Shown: piece after piece, positions 1-7,973 of the stretch | How positions within the stretch are numbered: position 1 is the first letter of the stretch | Layout of the letters: the number at the start of each line of letters is the position of its first letter | Assembly: GCF_002252445.1 (NCBI RefSeq) | Contig: NZ_NNRJ01000052.1 | Coordinates: 1 to 64,000, forward strand | Length of the DNA: 64,000 nt | Source of the DNA: Brucella thiophenivorans | GTDB lineage: Bacteria > Pseudomonadota > Alphaproteobacteria > Rhizobiales > Rhizobiaceae | Direction of reading: 5' to 3' | Program-made: the position numbers and the translations under genes | The notes under the pieces: model-generated | Told to the model about the DNA's origin: nothing | Databases searched by the model: none | What the model saw: only the letters and a program-made list of their open reading frames with translations

Positions 1-121
1 CTATGCCTGGGCCGACAACAAATACATGCTCTATGGAGAAGGTTCCATCAAAACATCCCTCAACCACTTCTCTCAAAGCTATGCTCTCAAAGGCAATGTC
101 GGCTTTAAAGTAAAGTGGTAA
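1..121 (+). CDS. C-terminal end of an autotransporter outer-membrane beta-barrel protein (partial)
   Basis: Reading frame open from base 2 and ending in TAA at 119-121; 39 residues are visible. The segment is rich in alternating aromatic and polar residues ([14 protein letters not shown], then NVGFKVKW at the very end), the pattern of the last two beta-strands of a type V autotransporter translocator domain. The terminal residue is Trp rather than the more usual Phe; an aromatic last residue is the expected Bam recognition signal. The passenger domain lies outside the window, so its function cannot be given. Its stop codon is followed at once by IS remnants, so the gene may mark an old insertion point. 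Family call is fairly secure; it could also be another beta-barrel protein. Confidence 0.6.
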   Translation, partial: YAWADNKYMLYGEGSIKTSLNHFSQSYALKGNVGFKVKW

Positions 122-236
122 AAAGTCTACGGTCTTCTGCGAATTCAGCTCTCCGGCATCGGATCGGAGGGCTGTTCGTTTCAAATGAACAAACTGGGGC
201 TGCGGATAAAAACTTGGACTATCAAGGAGGTAGTTC

Positions 237-341
237 ATGTATTCCTACGAAGATCGGATGCGAGCAGTTGCGCTTTATATCAAACTGGGTAAGCGTGCGA
301 ATGGACTTCCCCTTCAAAAGTGCAGGGCTTCTGTTAGATGA
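237..341 (+). pseudogene. IS3-family transposase OrfA, N-terminal fragment
   Basis: A 34-codon frame starting ATG at 237, seven bases after an AGGAGG Shine-Dalgarno sequence. The first about 20 residues (MYSYEDRMRAVALYIKLGKR) are a typical start of an IS3-family OrfA helix-turn-helix protein. After the LGKR motif the reading leaves the family pattern and stops at TGA 339-341. The rest of the HTH and the leucine zipper are absent. Normal OrfA proteins are about 90-110 or more residues, so this is a truncated relic. Confidence 0.65.
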
Positions 342-362
342 AACTGACAGGAGACCTTAGAA

Positions 363-626
363 TTGAAGCAGCGAGAATTTACAGAAGAGTTCAAACGCGA
401 AACCCACGGCATGCTCCCGTCTATGAGCGGGAAAGGCAATTGTTATGATAATGCTATGGTGGAGACTGTCTTCAAGACAATTAAATCAAAACTGATCTGG
501 CGCACGGTGTTTCAAACAAGAATTGATGCCATTAAAGCTATTGGACAAAATATTGATGGCTTATATATAATCCCATCCGCAGACATTCCGCACTGCGATA
601 TAAATCGCCAATCTCATATGAGATGA
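363..626 (+). pseudogene. Chimeric transposase relic: OrfA-like start joined to OrfB C-terminus
   Basis: An 87-codon frame from TTG 363. The first about 13 residues (LKQREFTEEFKRE) look like the start of another IS3-type OrfA. They are joined directly to the C-terminal part of an OrfB integrase, recognisable by PSMSGKGNCYDNAMVETVFK and IWRTVFQTR, which lie around the catalytic Glu of the DDE domain. Near 561-570 (ttatatataa) two extra bases shift the frame. Reading on in the other frame restores the family ending Y-N-P-I-R-R-H-S-A-L. So there is both an internal deletion and a 2-nt frameshift. Non-functional. Confidence 0.7.
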
Positions 627-723
627 CAACGCGAAATCTAGAGCCGGAAACTCTCCACTAATCCAGGGCAAGTCCATCGGAATTTTGCCTGTTTGACCGG
701 CACCAGATCAGGAGTACGGGAGG

Positions 724-1269
724 TTAAAACCCGAGCGAACGGTAGCCGCCATTATGATAGACAAGTGGTTCTCCTCCGCGTGAAACAATCTTCAAAGCGC
801 TACCGATAATGATGGCATGTGTATGACGTTCGATCACATCTTCGACCGCGCAATCGACGGATGCCAATGCACCAGAAAGCGCAAGTGCTCCACTTTCCAG
901 TTCAAACCATTCAGCACCGTCATAACGCGCAATGCCTTTGATACCGTCTTTACCGGCAAAACGATCCGCCACATACTGCTGACCCGCGGACAGGATATTG
1001 AGACAGAAATGATTGTGCCGGTTGATAATTGGCCAGACAGACGCGCTGCGATTGATATTGACGATGATTGGCGGCTCCATCGACAAAGCTGTCGCAGACG
1101 TGACCGTCGCACCTGACCTATGTTCACCCCGACCGGCAGTGACAACGCTTGCACCAGCTGCCAATAGACGCATCGCCAACTGCAACTCAGCTGATTCCAC
1201 GAGCGCGCTCGTCAATTCATCCGAAGTTTCAGAACGCGTATCACGAAGATAAGTCACCGTCGAAGCCAT
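724..1269 (-). CDS. Flavin reductase domain protein (two-component monooxygenase reductase type)
   Basis: 181 residues, the usual length of small FMN-binding NAD(P)H:flavin oxidoreductases of the HpaC/flavin_reduct family. The core runs from LAMRLLAAGASVVTAG through RSGATVTSATALSMEPP to FCLNILSAGQQYVADRFAGKDG, which match the flavin-binding barrel and its conserved TAxxSMEPP and FxVNxLxxxQ blocks. Such proteins supply reduced flavin to a partner monooxygenase. The C-terminal YHNGGYRSL motif is also typical. No monooxygenase lies beside it, so the partner is unknown. It is separated by 118 bp from the kinase upstream and probably has its own promoter. The first about 30 residues are poorly conserved, so the start could be internal. 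Confidence 0.75.
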   Translation of the reverse strand: MASTVTYLRDTRSETSDELTSALVESAELQLAMRLLAAGASVVTAGRGEHRSGATVTSATALSMEPPIIVNINRSASVWPIINRHNHFCLNILSAGQQYVADRFAGKDGIKGIARYDGAEWFELESGALALSGALASVDCAVEDVIERHTHAIIIGSALKIVSRGGEPLVYHNGGYRSLGF

Positions 1270-1387
1270 AAAATGAGCCGTCTCAATATTCCAACCGACT
1301 GAGAATTAACATGCTCTCAGACTACATCCGAGGTCGACTTTTCCTTATTCGACAAAGTTAATAGAAAATTGTCGGCGTCAGTGCCTG

Positions 1388-2368
1388 TCATGTTCTGCGC
1401 TTTGTTGCGGCTATGAATGCATCAAGTTCCGAGCGCGATCCCGCACCCTCCATCGGGCCTCGAACCGTGACATTACGCGCACCGGCTGCACAGGCGTAGG
1501 TAACCGCAATATCAGGCGAAAGCCCCAGCCTGCGGCTTGCAACATATGCGCCACCAAAACAATCGCCTGCGCCGGTGGGATCAATTTCATCAACGATGAA
1601 CGCTTGCTGATGCAATCGCGTCCCGTCGGCGGCAAAGTAGCTTGCCCCATCACCGCCACGCTTGAGCACGATTTCCTTCACGCCCAGTTTGAAAAGACGC
1701 TCAATTGCCTTCTCTTCGCCTTCCACACCCGCCGCAAGTTCCAGCTCGTCACCCGATGGTAGCAACAAATCAGTCATTGAAATCAATCGTGCAAAAAACT
1801 GCGCCGTATTTTCATCCTGTTTGATTTCCTTGCGCAGATTGGGGTCAACAGAGAGCGTTCCGCCGCGCGCCTTGATGATGGTAACGGCTTGCTCGATCAC
1901 CGCGCGCGCACCCGGCATAGTCAGTGCCGATCCCATGACATGAAGATGTCCCGCCCGCTGGCCGAGCTCTTCAACGTTGGATGTCCAGCCAAAACGGGAC
2001 GCAGCAGATTGCACAATATTAAAGACGAAGTCGCGTGAACCGTTGGAGCGATAACGCACAAAAGCGCTTCCCGTTGGAAAATCCGGATCAATGGATATGC
2101 CGGTGACATCGACCCCATCACTCTCAAGACGACGGATATTCACGCGTCCAAAATCATCATCGCCGACGCATCCGATCATGGCTGACTGATTGCCCATACG
2201 CGCGCATTGGGAAATGAAAATTGCCGGAGCGCCACTCGGAAAAGGGCCGATCAGCGGCTGCGCTTCAACAAAACCGTCGCCAACAGTTGTTGCAACGATC
2301 TCAACCAGTATTTCGCCAGCACAGATTGTCGGACCAAGCTCATCGGGGGAAAGCACGCTTAAGGCCAT
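1388..2368 (-). CDS. PfkB-family sugar kinase
   Basis: About 326 residues. The ribokinase fold is shown by the N-terminal GxxxxE region, the substrate-binding segment around PSGAPAIFISQCARMG and the C-terminal signature DPTGAGDCFGGAY, whose Asp is the catalytic base. It should phosphorylate a free sugar or sugar acid with ATP. Overall resemblance is to the rhizobial PF00294 proteins that include D-tagatose kinase; this narrower call is weak. It shares direction with the ABC operon to its right, but a strong terminator (2469-2497) lies between them, so it is probably transcribed separately. GTG 2377 is an alternative start three codons upstream; ATG 2368 was preferred because a weak GAG lies about 8 bases before it. 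Confidence 0.75.
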   Translation of the reverse strand: MALSVLSPDELGPTICAGEILVEIVATTVGDGFVEAQPLIGPFPSGAPAIFISQCARMGNQSAMIGCVGDDDFGRVNIRRLESDGVDVTGISIDPDFPTGSAFVRYRSNGSRDFVFNIVQSAASRFGWTSNVEELGQRAGHLHVMGSALTMPGARAVIEQAVTIIKARGGTLSVDPNLRKEIKQDENTAQFFARLISMTDLLLPSGDELELAAGVEGEEKAIERLFKLGVKEIVLKRGGDGASYFAADGTRLHQQAFIVDEIDPTGAGDCFGGAYVASRRLGLSPDIAVTYACAAGARNVTVRGPMEGAGSRSELDAFIAATKRRT

Positions 2369-2468
2369 TCTATTCACTCGCTATGTCATCGCCGAAATTC
2401 GGTAAAGAGTCGCAGAATAGATAATCTTCAGTTATTTTGAAGAGATAAAGCCCCAAACACTGAAAGAA

Positions 2469-2497
2469 AAAGCGGCTGTCATCGTTACAGCCGCTTT
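2469..2497 (-). terminator. Rho-independent terminator of the sugar ABC operon
   Basis: Perfect 11-bp stem (2469-2479 with 2487-2497) and a 7-base loop. On the minus strand it is followed by TTTTTCTTTC, placing it about 75 bp after the stop of the ATPase gene. A short T-rich stretch on the other side suggests it may work in both directions. Confidence 0.8.
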
Positions 2498-2522
2498 ATT
2501 TGTATATTGGCCGCGCATTTTA

Positions 2523-2562
2523 CCCGAAAGCGGTTTCATACTTTTCAGGATGCACTCTAATT
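2523..2562. repeat. Dispersed intergenic repeat, copy A
   Basis: The 23 bases at 2540-2562 recur exactly, in inverted orientation, at 28784-28806. Similarity extends to the left through a cGAAA-rich stretch at 2523-2539. The copy lies between the ATPase stop and the terminator. Short repeats of this type are common in Hyphomicrobiales intergenic DNA; the assignment to a specific named family is not made here. Confidence 0.6.
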
Positions 2563-2572
2563 TGCAAATCGT

Positions 2573-3697
2573 TCAATTCGCTGGCAGATCAGAAAAATCG
2601 CGCTGACGCGTAAAGGCTATGCCCTTGCTGTCGAACAAATGGCACGATTGCGGATCAATGCCGACCCTGATTTCGGCATCACCGCTGATCGGAGCTGTTC
2701 CCGGCGTGATGATGCAAAAGGTTTCGCTCATGCCTTCCGGCACGCTGTAAACAATTGTCTGCTGTCCAAGGCGCTCAACCACCGAAGAGCGCACGGTAAT
2801 TGTCGTCTTACTTTCGCCGATAGTGACATGTTCGGGGCGAATGCCCAGTGTTAGCGTCTCACCAGTTTGCGGGCAGGCTGCTTCTTCGCAAAGAACCGGC
2901 AGAACCAGTTCATTGTTTCCGAGCTTCACACGCGGATGCCCGTTGCTCTCAAAGCCCGCGAACGTCACAGGCAGCATGTTCATGCGCGGGTTGCCGATGA
3001 AGCCCGCGACGAAGCTGTTGCGCGGACGGTGGTACAGTTCAAGCGGCGTACCAACCTGCGAGATGTTGCCGCCTTCAAGCACCACGATACGATCAGCCAT
3101 GGTCATCGCTTCCACCTGATCATGCGTCACATAGATCATGGTTGCGCCCAGCTGCTTGTGCAGCTTTGTCAGTTCGATACGCATATCAGCGCGAAGCGCT
3201 GCATCTAGGTTGGAAAGCGGCTCATCGAACAGGAAAATCTTCGGTTCGCGCACAATCGCACGGCCAATCGCCACGCGCTGACGCTGACCGCCGGACAACA
3301 TGCCCGGCTTTTGTTCAAGGCGCTGATCGAGATGCAGGATCGAGGCCGCATGTTCCACCTTACGCTTGATGGTGGCATTGTCAGCACCTTCGACGCGCAA
3401 CGGGAATGCAATATTTTCGTAAACGCTCATATGCGGATAGAGCGCATAGCTCTGGAACACCATCGCGATGCCGCGCTTGACCGGAGGCAAATCGTTGACG
3501 CGCTTTTCATCGATGACAATATCGCCCGACGTCGTATCCTCTAGGCCTGCGATCATACGCAGAAGCGTGGACTTGCCACAGCCCGATGGGCCGACAAAGA
3601 CCATGAACTCGCCTTCGTTCACTTCAAGGGATACGTTCTTGACGACGTCAAACTGGCCGAAGCTCTTGACAATATTCTTGAGGGATAATTTTCCCAC
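2573..3697 (-). CDS. Carbohydrate ABC transporter ATP-binding protein (MsmK/UgpC type)
   Basis: 374 residues, the usual length of CUT1-family ATPases. Walker A GPSGCGKST is at about residues 36-44, followed by the Q-loop (FQSYALYPHMSV), the ABC signature LSGGQRQRVAIGRA, Walker B (KIFLFDEPLSNLDA) and the H-loop (YVTHDQVEAMTMADR). A C-terminal TOBE/MalK-type regulatory domain contains LGIRPEH. It energises import of the oligosaccharide or sugar bound by the upstream binding protein. A longer frame reaches ATG 3745, but the GTG at 3697 is preferred: it follows AGGAG with proper spacing and gives the family N-terminus GKLSLKNIVKSFG. It is the last gene of the operon. Confidence 0.9.
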   Translation of the reverse strand: MGKLSLKNIVKSFGQFDVVKNVSLEVNEGEFMVFVGPSGCGKSTLLRMIAGLEDTTSGDIVIDEKRVNDLPPVKRGIAMVFQSYALYPHMSVYENIAFPLRVEGADNATIKRKVEHAASILHLDQRLEQKPGMLSGGQRQRVAIGRAIVREPKIFLFDEPLSNLDAALRADMRIELTKLHKQLGATMIYVTHDQVEAMTMADRIVVLEGGNISQVGTPLELYHRPRNSFVAGFIGNPRMNMLPVTFAGFESNGHPRVKLGNNELVLPVLCEEAACPQTGETLTLGIRPEHVTIGESKTTITVRSSVVERLGQQTIVYSVPEGMSETFCIITPGTAPISGDAEIRVGIDPQSCHLFDSKGIAFTRQRDFSDLPAN

Positions 3698-3731
3698 GCT
3701 GCTCTCCTGCGGCCAAAACTTGGTCCAAAAC

Positions 3732-3761
3732 CCGCCCTGTCCCATACAGAAGACAGGGCGG
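3732..3761 (-). other. Stable hairpin after the binding-protein gene
   Basis: Perfect 10-bp GC-rich stem (3732-3741 with 3752-3761) and a 10-base loop, in the gap between the binding-protein stop and the ATPase start. No T-run follows on the minus strand, so it is more likely an mRNA 3'-end stabiliser that raises binding-protein transcript levels than a full terminator. Confidence 0.6.
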
Positions 3762-3771
3762 ATCAGTTTGA

Positions 3772-5004
3772 TTACTTCAGATTTTTCAGTTCTTCAGTTG
3801 CCTTGGTAAGCGCTGCTTCAGGCTTTGCATCGCCTGTGACAACGGACTGAACCATCGAAATCATCACATTCTGGAAACCGCGCCAGTCGGTGAAAAGCGG
3901 CTCTGCGCCACCATACTGGATGCCTTCGATCAGCGGGCGCCAGTAAGGAATGTCAACCATAACCTTATCAACGGCTGGCGACGGACGCATTGGTGTCAGG
4001 CCTTCATCGGTTGCAAGCTCATACTCTTCCTGAATAGCAGGAGAAGTGATGTACTTGGCAAACTCAGCAGCCTTTTCCTCAACGCCTGAATCCTTGAACA
4101 CGGCAAGGCTGTCGGTGATGACAAGCGTACCCGAACCCTTGGCATCAGGACCAACAGGAAGCGTTGCAATGCCCCAGTTGAACTTGGAATCCTGAAGACG
4201 AACGGCAGCACCCGATCCACCCTGGATCATAGCGACTTTGCCATCAAGGAAGATCGCGCGAACTTCGTTCTGTTCGTAAGCGGTCGGGCCTTCCTGCGAA
4301 TAGGCCTTGATGTCATTATAGGCTTTAAGCGCTGCCAAAACCTGCGGATTGTCCATAACGACTTCACCCTTGTCATCAAGTATCTTGCCGTCATTGGTGT
4401 AAACCCAATGCAGGAACTGATGCACGGTGTTGTCAAAGGTCTTGGCAGAAAGGCCATAGCCCGGAATACCGGTCTTTTCCTTGATGATCTTGGCAAATTC
4501 GATCTCTTCCGCCCATGTGCGCGGTGGCTGTTCCGGATCAAGACCTGCCTGCTTGAACAGGTCCTTATTCCAGTAGAGAACCTTGGTCGAAAGCGCGACC
4601 GGAACGCCCCACTGGGTGCCGTCATAAGTGACGGTTTCAACCACATGCGGGAAATAAGCGGCTTTTTCTTCATCGGTCATCGGAACTTCAACGATCATAT
4701 CGTTGTCAGCAAATTCCTTGAGCGTGCGCGAACCGACATATGCGATTGCTGGCGGTGTGCCTGCAGCAGCAAGTGTGGTTGCCTTGTCCTGGCACTGTGC
4801 CCAGCCGACCACTTCAACAGCGATCTTCCAATCCGGGTTTTTTTCTTCCCATGCCTTGATGTATTTGTCATGCGTCTTGTCAAGCTTGTCGCCGCAATAG
4901 ATCCACGAGATCTCCTGCGCTGCTGCTGATGCACCGAGTGTGCCAAGCATCGTGCTGCCTGCGAGAACAAGCGCCGCAGCCCCCATTTTGAATATCGTCG
5001 TCAC
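3772..5004 (-). CDS. Carbohydrate ABC transporter substrate-binding protein
   Basis: 410 residues beginning with a Sec signal peptide (hydrophobic run AAALVLAGSTMLGTLGASAAA, cleavage near residue 29). The mature part is a family 1 extracellular solute-binding protein: GTPPAIAYVGS, VPVALSTKVLYWNKDLFKQAGLDP and PRTWAEEIEFAK are typical MalE/UgpB-class segments. A late TPMRPS segment and SMVQSVVTGDAKPEAALTKA close the domain. It acts in the periplasm and delivers ligand to the two permeases encoded just upstream. Start is GTG at 5004, with GGAG and AGG close before it. Genes for intracellular N-acetylhexosamine use nearby suggest an amino-sugar glycan as ligand; this is inferred from context, not from the sequence of the pocket. 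Confidence 0.88.
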   Translation of the reverse strand: MTTIFKMGAAALVLAGSTMLGTLGASAAAQEISWIYCGDKLDKTHDKYIKAWEEKNPDWKIAVEVVGWAQCQDKATTLAAAGTPPAIAYVGSRTLKEFADNDMIVEVPMTDEEKAAYFPHVVETVTYDGTQWGVPVALSTKVLYWNKDLFKQAGLDPEQPPRTWAEEIEFAKIIKEKTGIPGYGLSAKTFDNTVHQFLHWVYTNDGKILDDKGEVVMDNPQVLAALKAYNDIKAYSQEGPTAYEQNEVRAIFLDGKVAMIQGGSGAAVRLQDSKFNWGIATLPVGPDAKGSGTLVITDSLAVFKDSGVEEKAAEFAKYITSPAIQEEYELATDEGLTPMRPSPAVDKVMVDIPYWRPLIEGIQYGGAEPLFTDWRGFQNVMISMVQSVVTGDAKPEAALTKATEELKNLK

Positions 5005-5047
5005 CTCTGGAAACTCCCTTATGTTGATAGATTGTTGAGATGGATTG

Positions 5048-5914
5048 TCATTGCTTCACAGCACCTGCGGTCAGGCCTCCAACCAGATAGCGCTGTAGTA
5101 AGAAAATAATGATCATCGCCGGTGCGATGCCAACGAATGACGCTGCCATCAGCTCATTCCAGACGACTTCCTGCTTGCCGAAGAAGGCAAAAAGGCCAAC
5201 CGGCAGCGGCATATATTCCGCCTTGGAATTGAACGTCAGCGCGAAGATAAACTGCTGCGCATAGGCACCGATGAAGGTTGTAATCGCCACAACGATTATC
5301 CCCGGCATGGCTATCGGCAGGATAACCCGGCGCAGCGTGTAGAAGTGACTTGCACCATCCATATAGGCCGCTTCATTCAGCTCACGCGGAATACGCATCA
5401 TGTAAGTGCGCAAAAGCCAGATAGCCGCCGGAATGAGGAAGGCAACGCCCGGCACGATCATCGCGGCATAGGTGTTGAGCAGCTGAAAACTGCGCATCAA
5501 GCGGAACAGCGGGATTAGCAGAACCGCGCCCGAGAACATGTTGATCGCCAGAAAGCCGCCAAGGATCAGCCCTGCCCCACGAAAATCAAACCGCGAGAAA
5601 GCGTAAGCCGCTGGCACCACTAGGAGCAGCACGATGATCGTGACCACCGACGAGATGAAGAACGAGTTGAAGATATAGCGTCCGAATTGCGGAACGCTCT
5701 TCCACATCGAGAAATAGGCATCAAAACTGCCATTTTCCGGCCAGAACCTGTAGGGCGAAGAGAATAGCTGGTTCAATGGCTTCAATGAAACCAGAAAGCC
5801 TTCAAGGAAAGGTGCCAGCAGAAAAAACAGAAACAATGCAATCCCTGCATAGGCTGCGATTTTTTCATACCACGTATAGCGGTCGATAAGCGGCGTGTTT
5901 TGCGGTTGGCTCAT
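5048..5914 (-). CDS. Carbohydrate ABC transporter permease (MalG type)
   Basis: About 288 residues with six predicted membrane segments. The cytoplasmic EAA loop is visible as LNEAAYMDGASHFYTLRRVILPIAMPGI, which docks on the ATPase. The N-terminal TM segment is ALFLFFLLAPFLEGFLVSL. A longer frame reaches 5980, but ATG 5914 follows GGAG with 6 bases spacing and gives the usual length. It is 11 bp downstream of the partner permease, so the two are co-transcribed. Confidence 0.9.
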   Translation of the reverse strand: MSQPQNTPLIDRYTWYEKIAAYAGIALFLFFLLAPFLEGFLVSLKPLNQLFSSPYRFWPENGSFDAYFSMWKSVPQFGRYIFNSFFISSVVTIIVLLLVVPAAYAFSRFDFRGAGLILGGFLAINMFSGAVLLIPLFRLMRSFQLLNTYAAMIVPGVAFLIPAAIWLLRTYMMRIPRELNEAAYMDGASHFYTLRRVILPIAMPGIIVVAITTFIGAYAQQFIFALTFNSKAEYMPLPVGLFAFFGKQEVVWNELMAASFVGIAPAMIIIFLLQRYLVGGLTAGAVKQ

Positions 5915-5925
5915 TCTGGTGCTCC

Positions 5926-6810
5926 CTATGCCAGCTTTTCGGGGCTGATGCGCCGTGTGACACGGAAATAGGCAAGGCAAAACAGCGAGAGGAATATGCA
6001 GATGGTGACGGCACGCGCTGCGCCCTCACCATAACGCTTGGAGCCAATAGCCGTCTGATAGGTGTCGATAATCATCGTGGTGGTCGAACCGTTCGGGCCG
6101 CCCTGCGTCAAAATCCAGATAATGTCGAACGAGTTGAATGTCGCAATCGTAGACAACATCGACATAGTGATGATAGCAGGCAGCATCAGCGGCAATGTCA
6201 CCCGGCGGAAGCGATACATGCGACCAGCGCCGTCCGTCCACGCGGCTTCATAAAGATCTTTCGGAATAGCCTGCATGGCGGCAAGGAAATAGAGCGTCAC
6301 CATCGGCACGCCGATCCAGACGTCCGTGACAATCGTCGCCCAGAAGGCTGTATTACCATAAGCAAGGAAAGCAATTGGCCCATCGACCAGACCGAAACGC
6401 TGGAGCATACCGGAAATCATGCCGAACTGGCCGTTATACATCCAGCTCCACATGAAAATGCCAATCGCCATTGGCACGATCCAAGGCGGCATGATCATCA
6501 GGCGGAACAGCGCGCGCCCCGGCAAAGCCATATTGAGAAGCACCGCTCCAAACATGCCAATCGTGATCTTCATCAGCACCGAAAAGAACGTCCAGACGAA
6601 TGTCCGGCCAATAACAGCCATAAACTGCGCATTGGCGATCTTTTCATAATTGGCCCAGCCGACCCAATTGGTCGTTCGGCGCAACGATGCGTCGGTGAAG
6701 GAAAGGATGAAGGTGTCGATCAGCGGATAGGCGACGATTGCCAGCACATAGATAAGTGCCGGTGCAAGCATGACCCAAGCAAAGATGACTTTGGAGCGTT
6801 GCATTCCCAT
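5926..6810 (-). CDS. Carbohydrate ABC transporter permease (MalF type)
   Basis: 294 residues, six predicted transmembrane helices. The N-terminus MGMQRSKVIFAWVMLAPALIYVLAIVAYPLI and the EAA loop LYEAAWTDGAGRMYRFRRVTLPLMLPAI mark a CUT1 permease of the UgpA/MalF class. The segment LTQGGPNGSTTTMIIDTY before the last helix is a common family motif. It follows the oxidoreductase gene after 8 bp and precedes the MalG-type permease, forming the heterodimeric channel. Confidence 0.9.
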   Translation of the reverse strand: MGMQRSKVIFAWVMLAPALIYVLAIVAYPLIDTFILSFTDASLRRTTNWVGWANYEKIANAQFMAVIGRTFVWTFFSVLMKITIGMFGAVLLNMALPGRALFRLMIMPPWIVPMAIGIFMWSWMYNGQFGMISGMLQRFGLVDGPIAFLAYGNTAFWATIVTDVWIGVPMVTLYFLAAMQAIPKDLYEAAWTDGAGRMYRFRRVTLPLMLPAIITMSMLSTIATFNSFDIIWILTQGGPNGSTTTMIIDTYQTAIGSKRYGEGAARAVTICIFLSLFCLAYFRVTRRISPEKLA

Positions 6811-6818
6811 GTATCAGA

Positions 6819-7973
6819 TCAAACTTTCTGAAGTGCTGCGTCGAAGCGATCCCAGACGGGACGCAGATCGATGACCGTGCGCTTTTCACGCGCCTCATCC
6901 ATTGCCATGGCAAGAATGCCCGCTTCCATCGCATCAAGCGGCGACACAGGAAGTGGCCCGCCATGCATGACATGGGCGATCACTTCTTCCGCCATCTTTT
7001 CGTCAGCGCCATAATGCTGAGAGAGCTCGGTGCGTGTCGCATATTCCTTGTGAATGGTACGCTTTTCGTTCAGCACTTCATGCACATCGAAATAACCACG
7101 AATGAAATCACCCTCAGCCTGACCGCGCGTTCCGAAAATCGCAAAGCGGCGGAACTGGTCCGGTGCATTCAGATTGGTGTGGAAGTTCATGCCGACGCCG
7201 TTGGCATATTCAATAATCGCGACTTGATAATCGATGATGTCACCATCGGAATCGAAAACCTTGTCGGAACCCTCCCAGCCCGTTGGCTTGCGATGGAACA
7301 GCGACATGTCGTTGATGCCTTCACGACGCGGATCATTTTCCGGAATGAAGGTCTTGCGGCCACCAAAGCTCGCAACGCGTTCTGGGCGTGAGCCGATAAC
7401 GCTGTTGTAAAGATCGAGATCGTGGCAGCACTTCTCAAGAAGGAAGCTGCCCGACCACTTTGAATAGCGGCGCCAGTCGCGCATGAAGAATGCGCCGTGA
7501 TATGGATAGATGTGTTCTGCCGCTTCAACCGAAACGATATTGCCAAGCAAACCATCGGTCTTGGCCTGCATCAGATCGCGATACATCGGTGCATAGCGCA
7601 GCACCAGACCAACCAGCAAACGGTCCTGACCGTGTTTAGCAAGAAGCTCAGCCAGCGCGTAAGTCTGCTCAATCGAGGATACAATTGGCTTTTCGGTGAA
7701 AACCGTAAGACCAGCTTCAAGACCCACACGAATATGATCGAGATGCATATGGTTTGGCGAGCCGATCATCAGCAGATCGAACGTCTCATTGGCGATCAGC
7801 TCTTCCGGCGTCGCATATTGCTTGCCAGCCGAAATGCCATGCTCATCCAGCTCTGCCATACCCGCAGGCGCAGGGTCTACATAGCCGACAATCTCGAACT
7901 CGGGATCAAGTGCATTGAAGACAAAACCCAAATAACCCAGACGATAGCCCAGTCCTACAATGCCGACTTTCAC
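6819..7973 (-). CDS. Gfo/Idh/MocA family oxidoreductase
   Basis: 384 residues. An N-terminal Rossmann fold starts with VGIVGLGYRLGYLGFV; the dinucleotide-binding loop departs slightly from the strict GxGxxG pattern. The conserved EKP motif is present (VFTEKPIVSS), as is the C-terminal alpha/beta domain with HDLDLYNSVIGS. Enzymes of this family oxidise or epimerise sugars, inositols or amino sugars using NAD(P). It is the first gene of the leftward ABC operon, so it probably acts on the imported sugar. The exact substrate cannot be deduced. The 564-bp region upstream carries the operon promoter. Confidence 0.85.
   Translation of the reverse strand: MKVGIVGLGYRLGYLGFVFNALDPEFEIVGYVDPAPAGMAELDEHGISAGKQYATPEELIANETFDLLMIGSPNHMHLDHIRVGLEAGLTVFTEKPIVSSIEQTYALAELLAKHGQDRLLVGLVLRYAPMYRDLMQAKTDGLLGNIVSVEAAEHIYPYHGAFFMRDWRRYSKWSGSFLLEKCCHDLDLYNSVIGSRPERVASFGGRKTFIPENDPRREGINDMSLFHRKPTGWEGSDKVFDSDGDIIDYQVAIIEYANGVGMNFHTNLNAPDQFRRFAIFGTRGQAEGDFIRGYFDVHEVLNEKRTIHKEYATRTELSQHYGADEKMAEEVIAHVMHGGPLPVSPLDAMEAGILAMAMDEAREKRTVIDLRPVWDRFDAALQKV

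Larger units (their letters stand above)
237..676 (+). mobile_element. Decayed IS3-family insertion sequence remnant
   Basis: Contains two short transposase fragments on the plus strand: an OrfA start (237-341) and an OrfB C-terminus (within 363-626). It ends with a sequence at 654-676 (starting tccactaatcc, ending caagtcca) that resembles the terminal inverted repeat of such elements. No matching left terminal repeat was found. The DDE core between the two fragments is missing, so the element cannot be autonomous. Confidence 0.7.

Noticed and set aside
115-360. 81-codon plus-strand frame overlapping the autotransporter stop
   Set aside because: It runs in a different frame from the recognisable transposase fragment at 237-341 and has no family features.
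1299-1320. Weak inverted repeat ctgaga/tctcag before the flavin reductase gene
   Set aside because: Only 6-bp arms, no T-run and no clear regulatory context.
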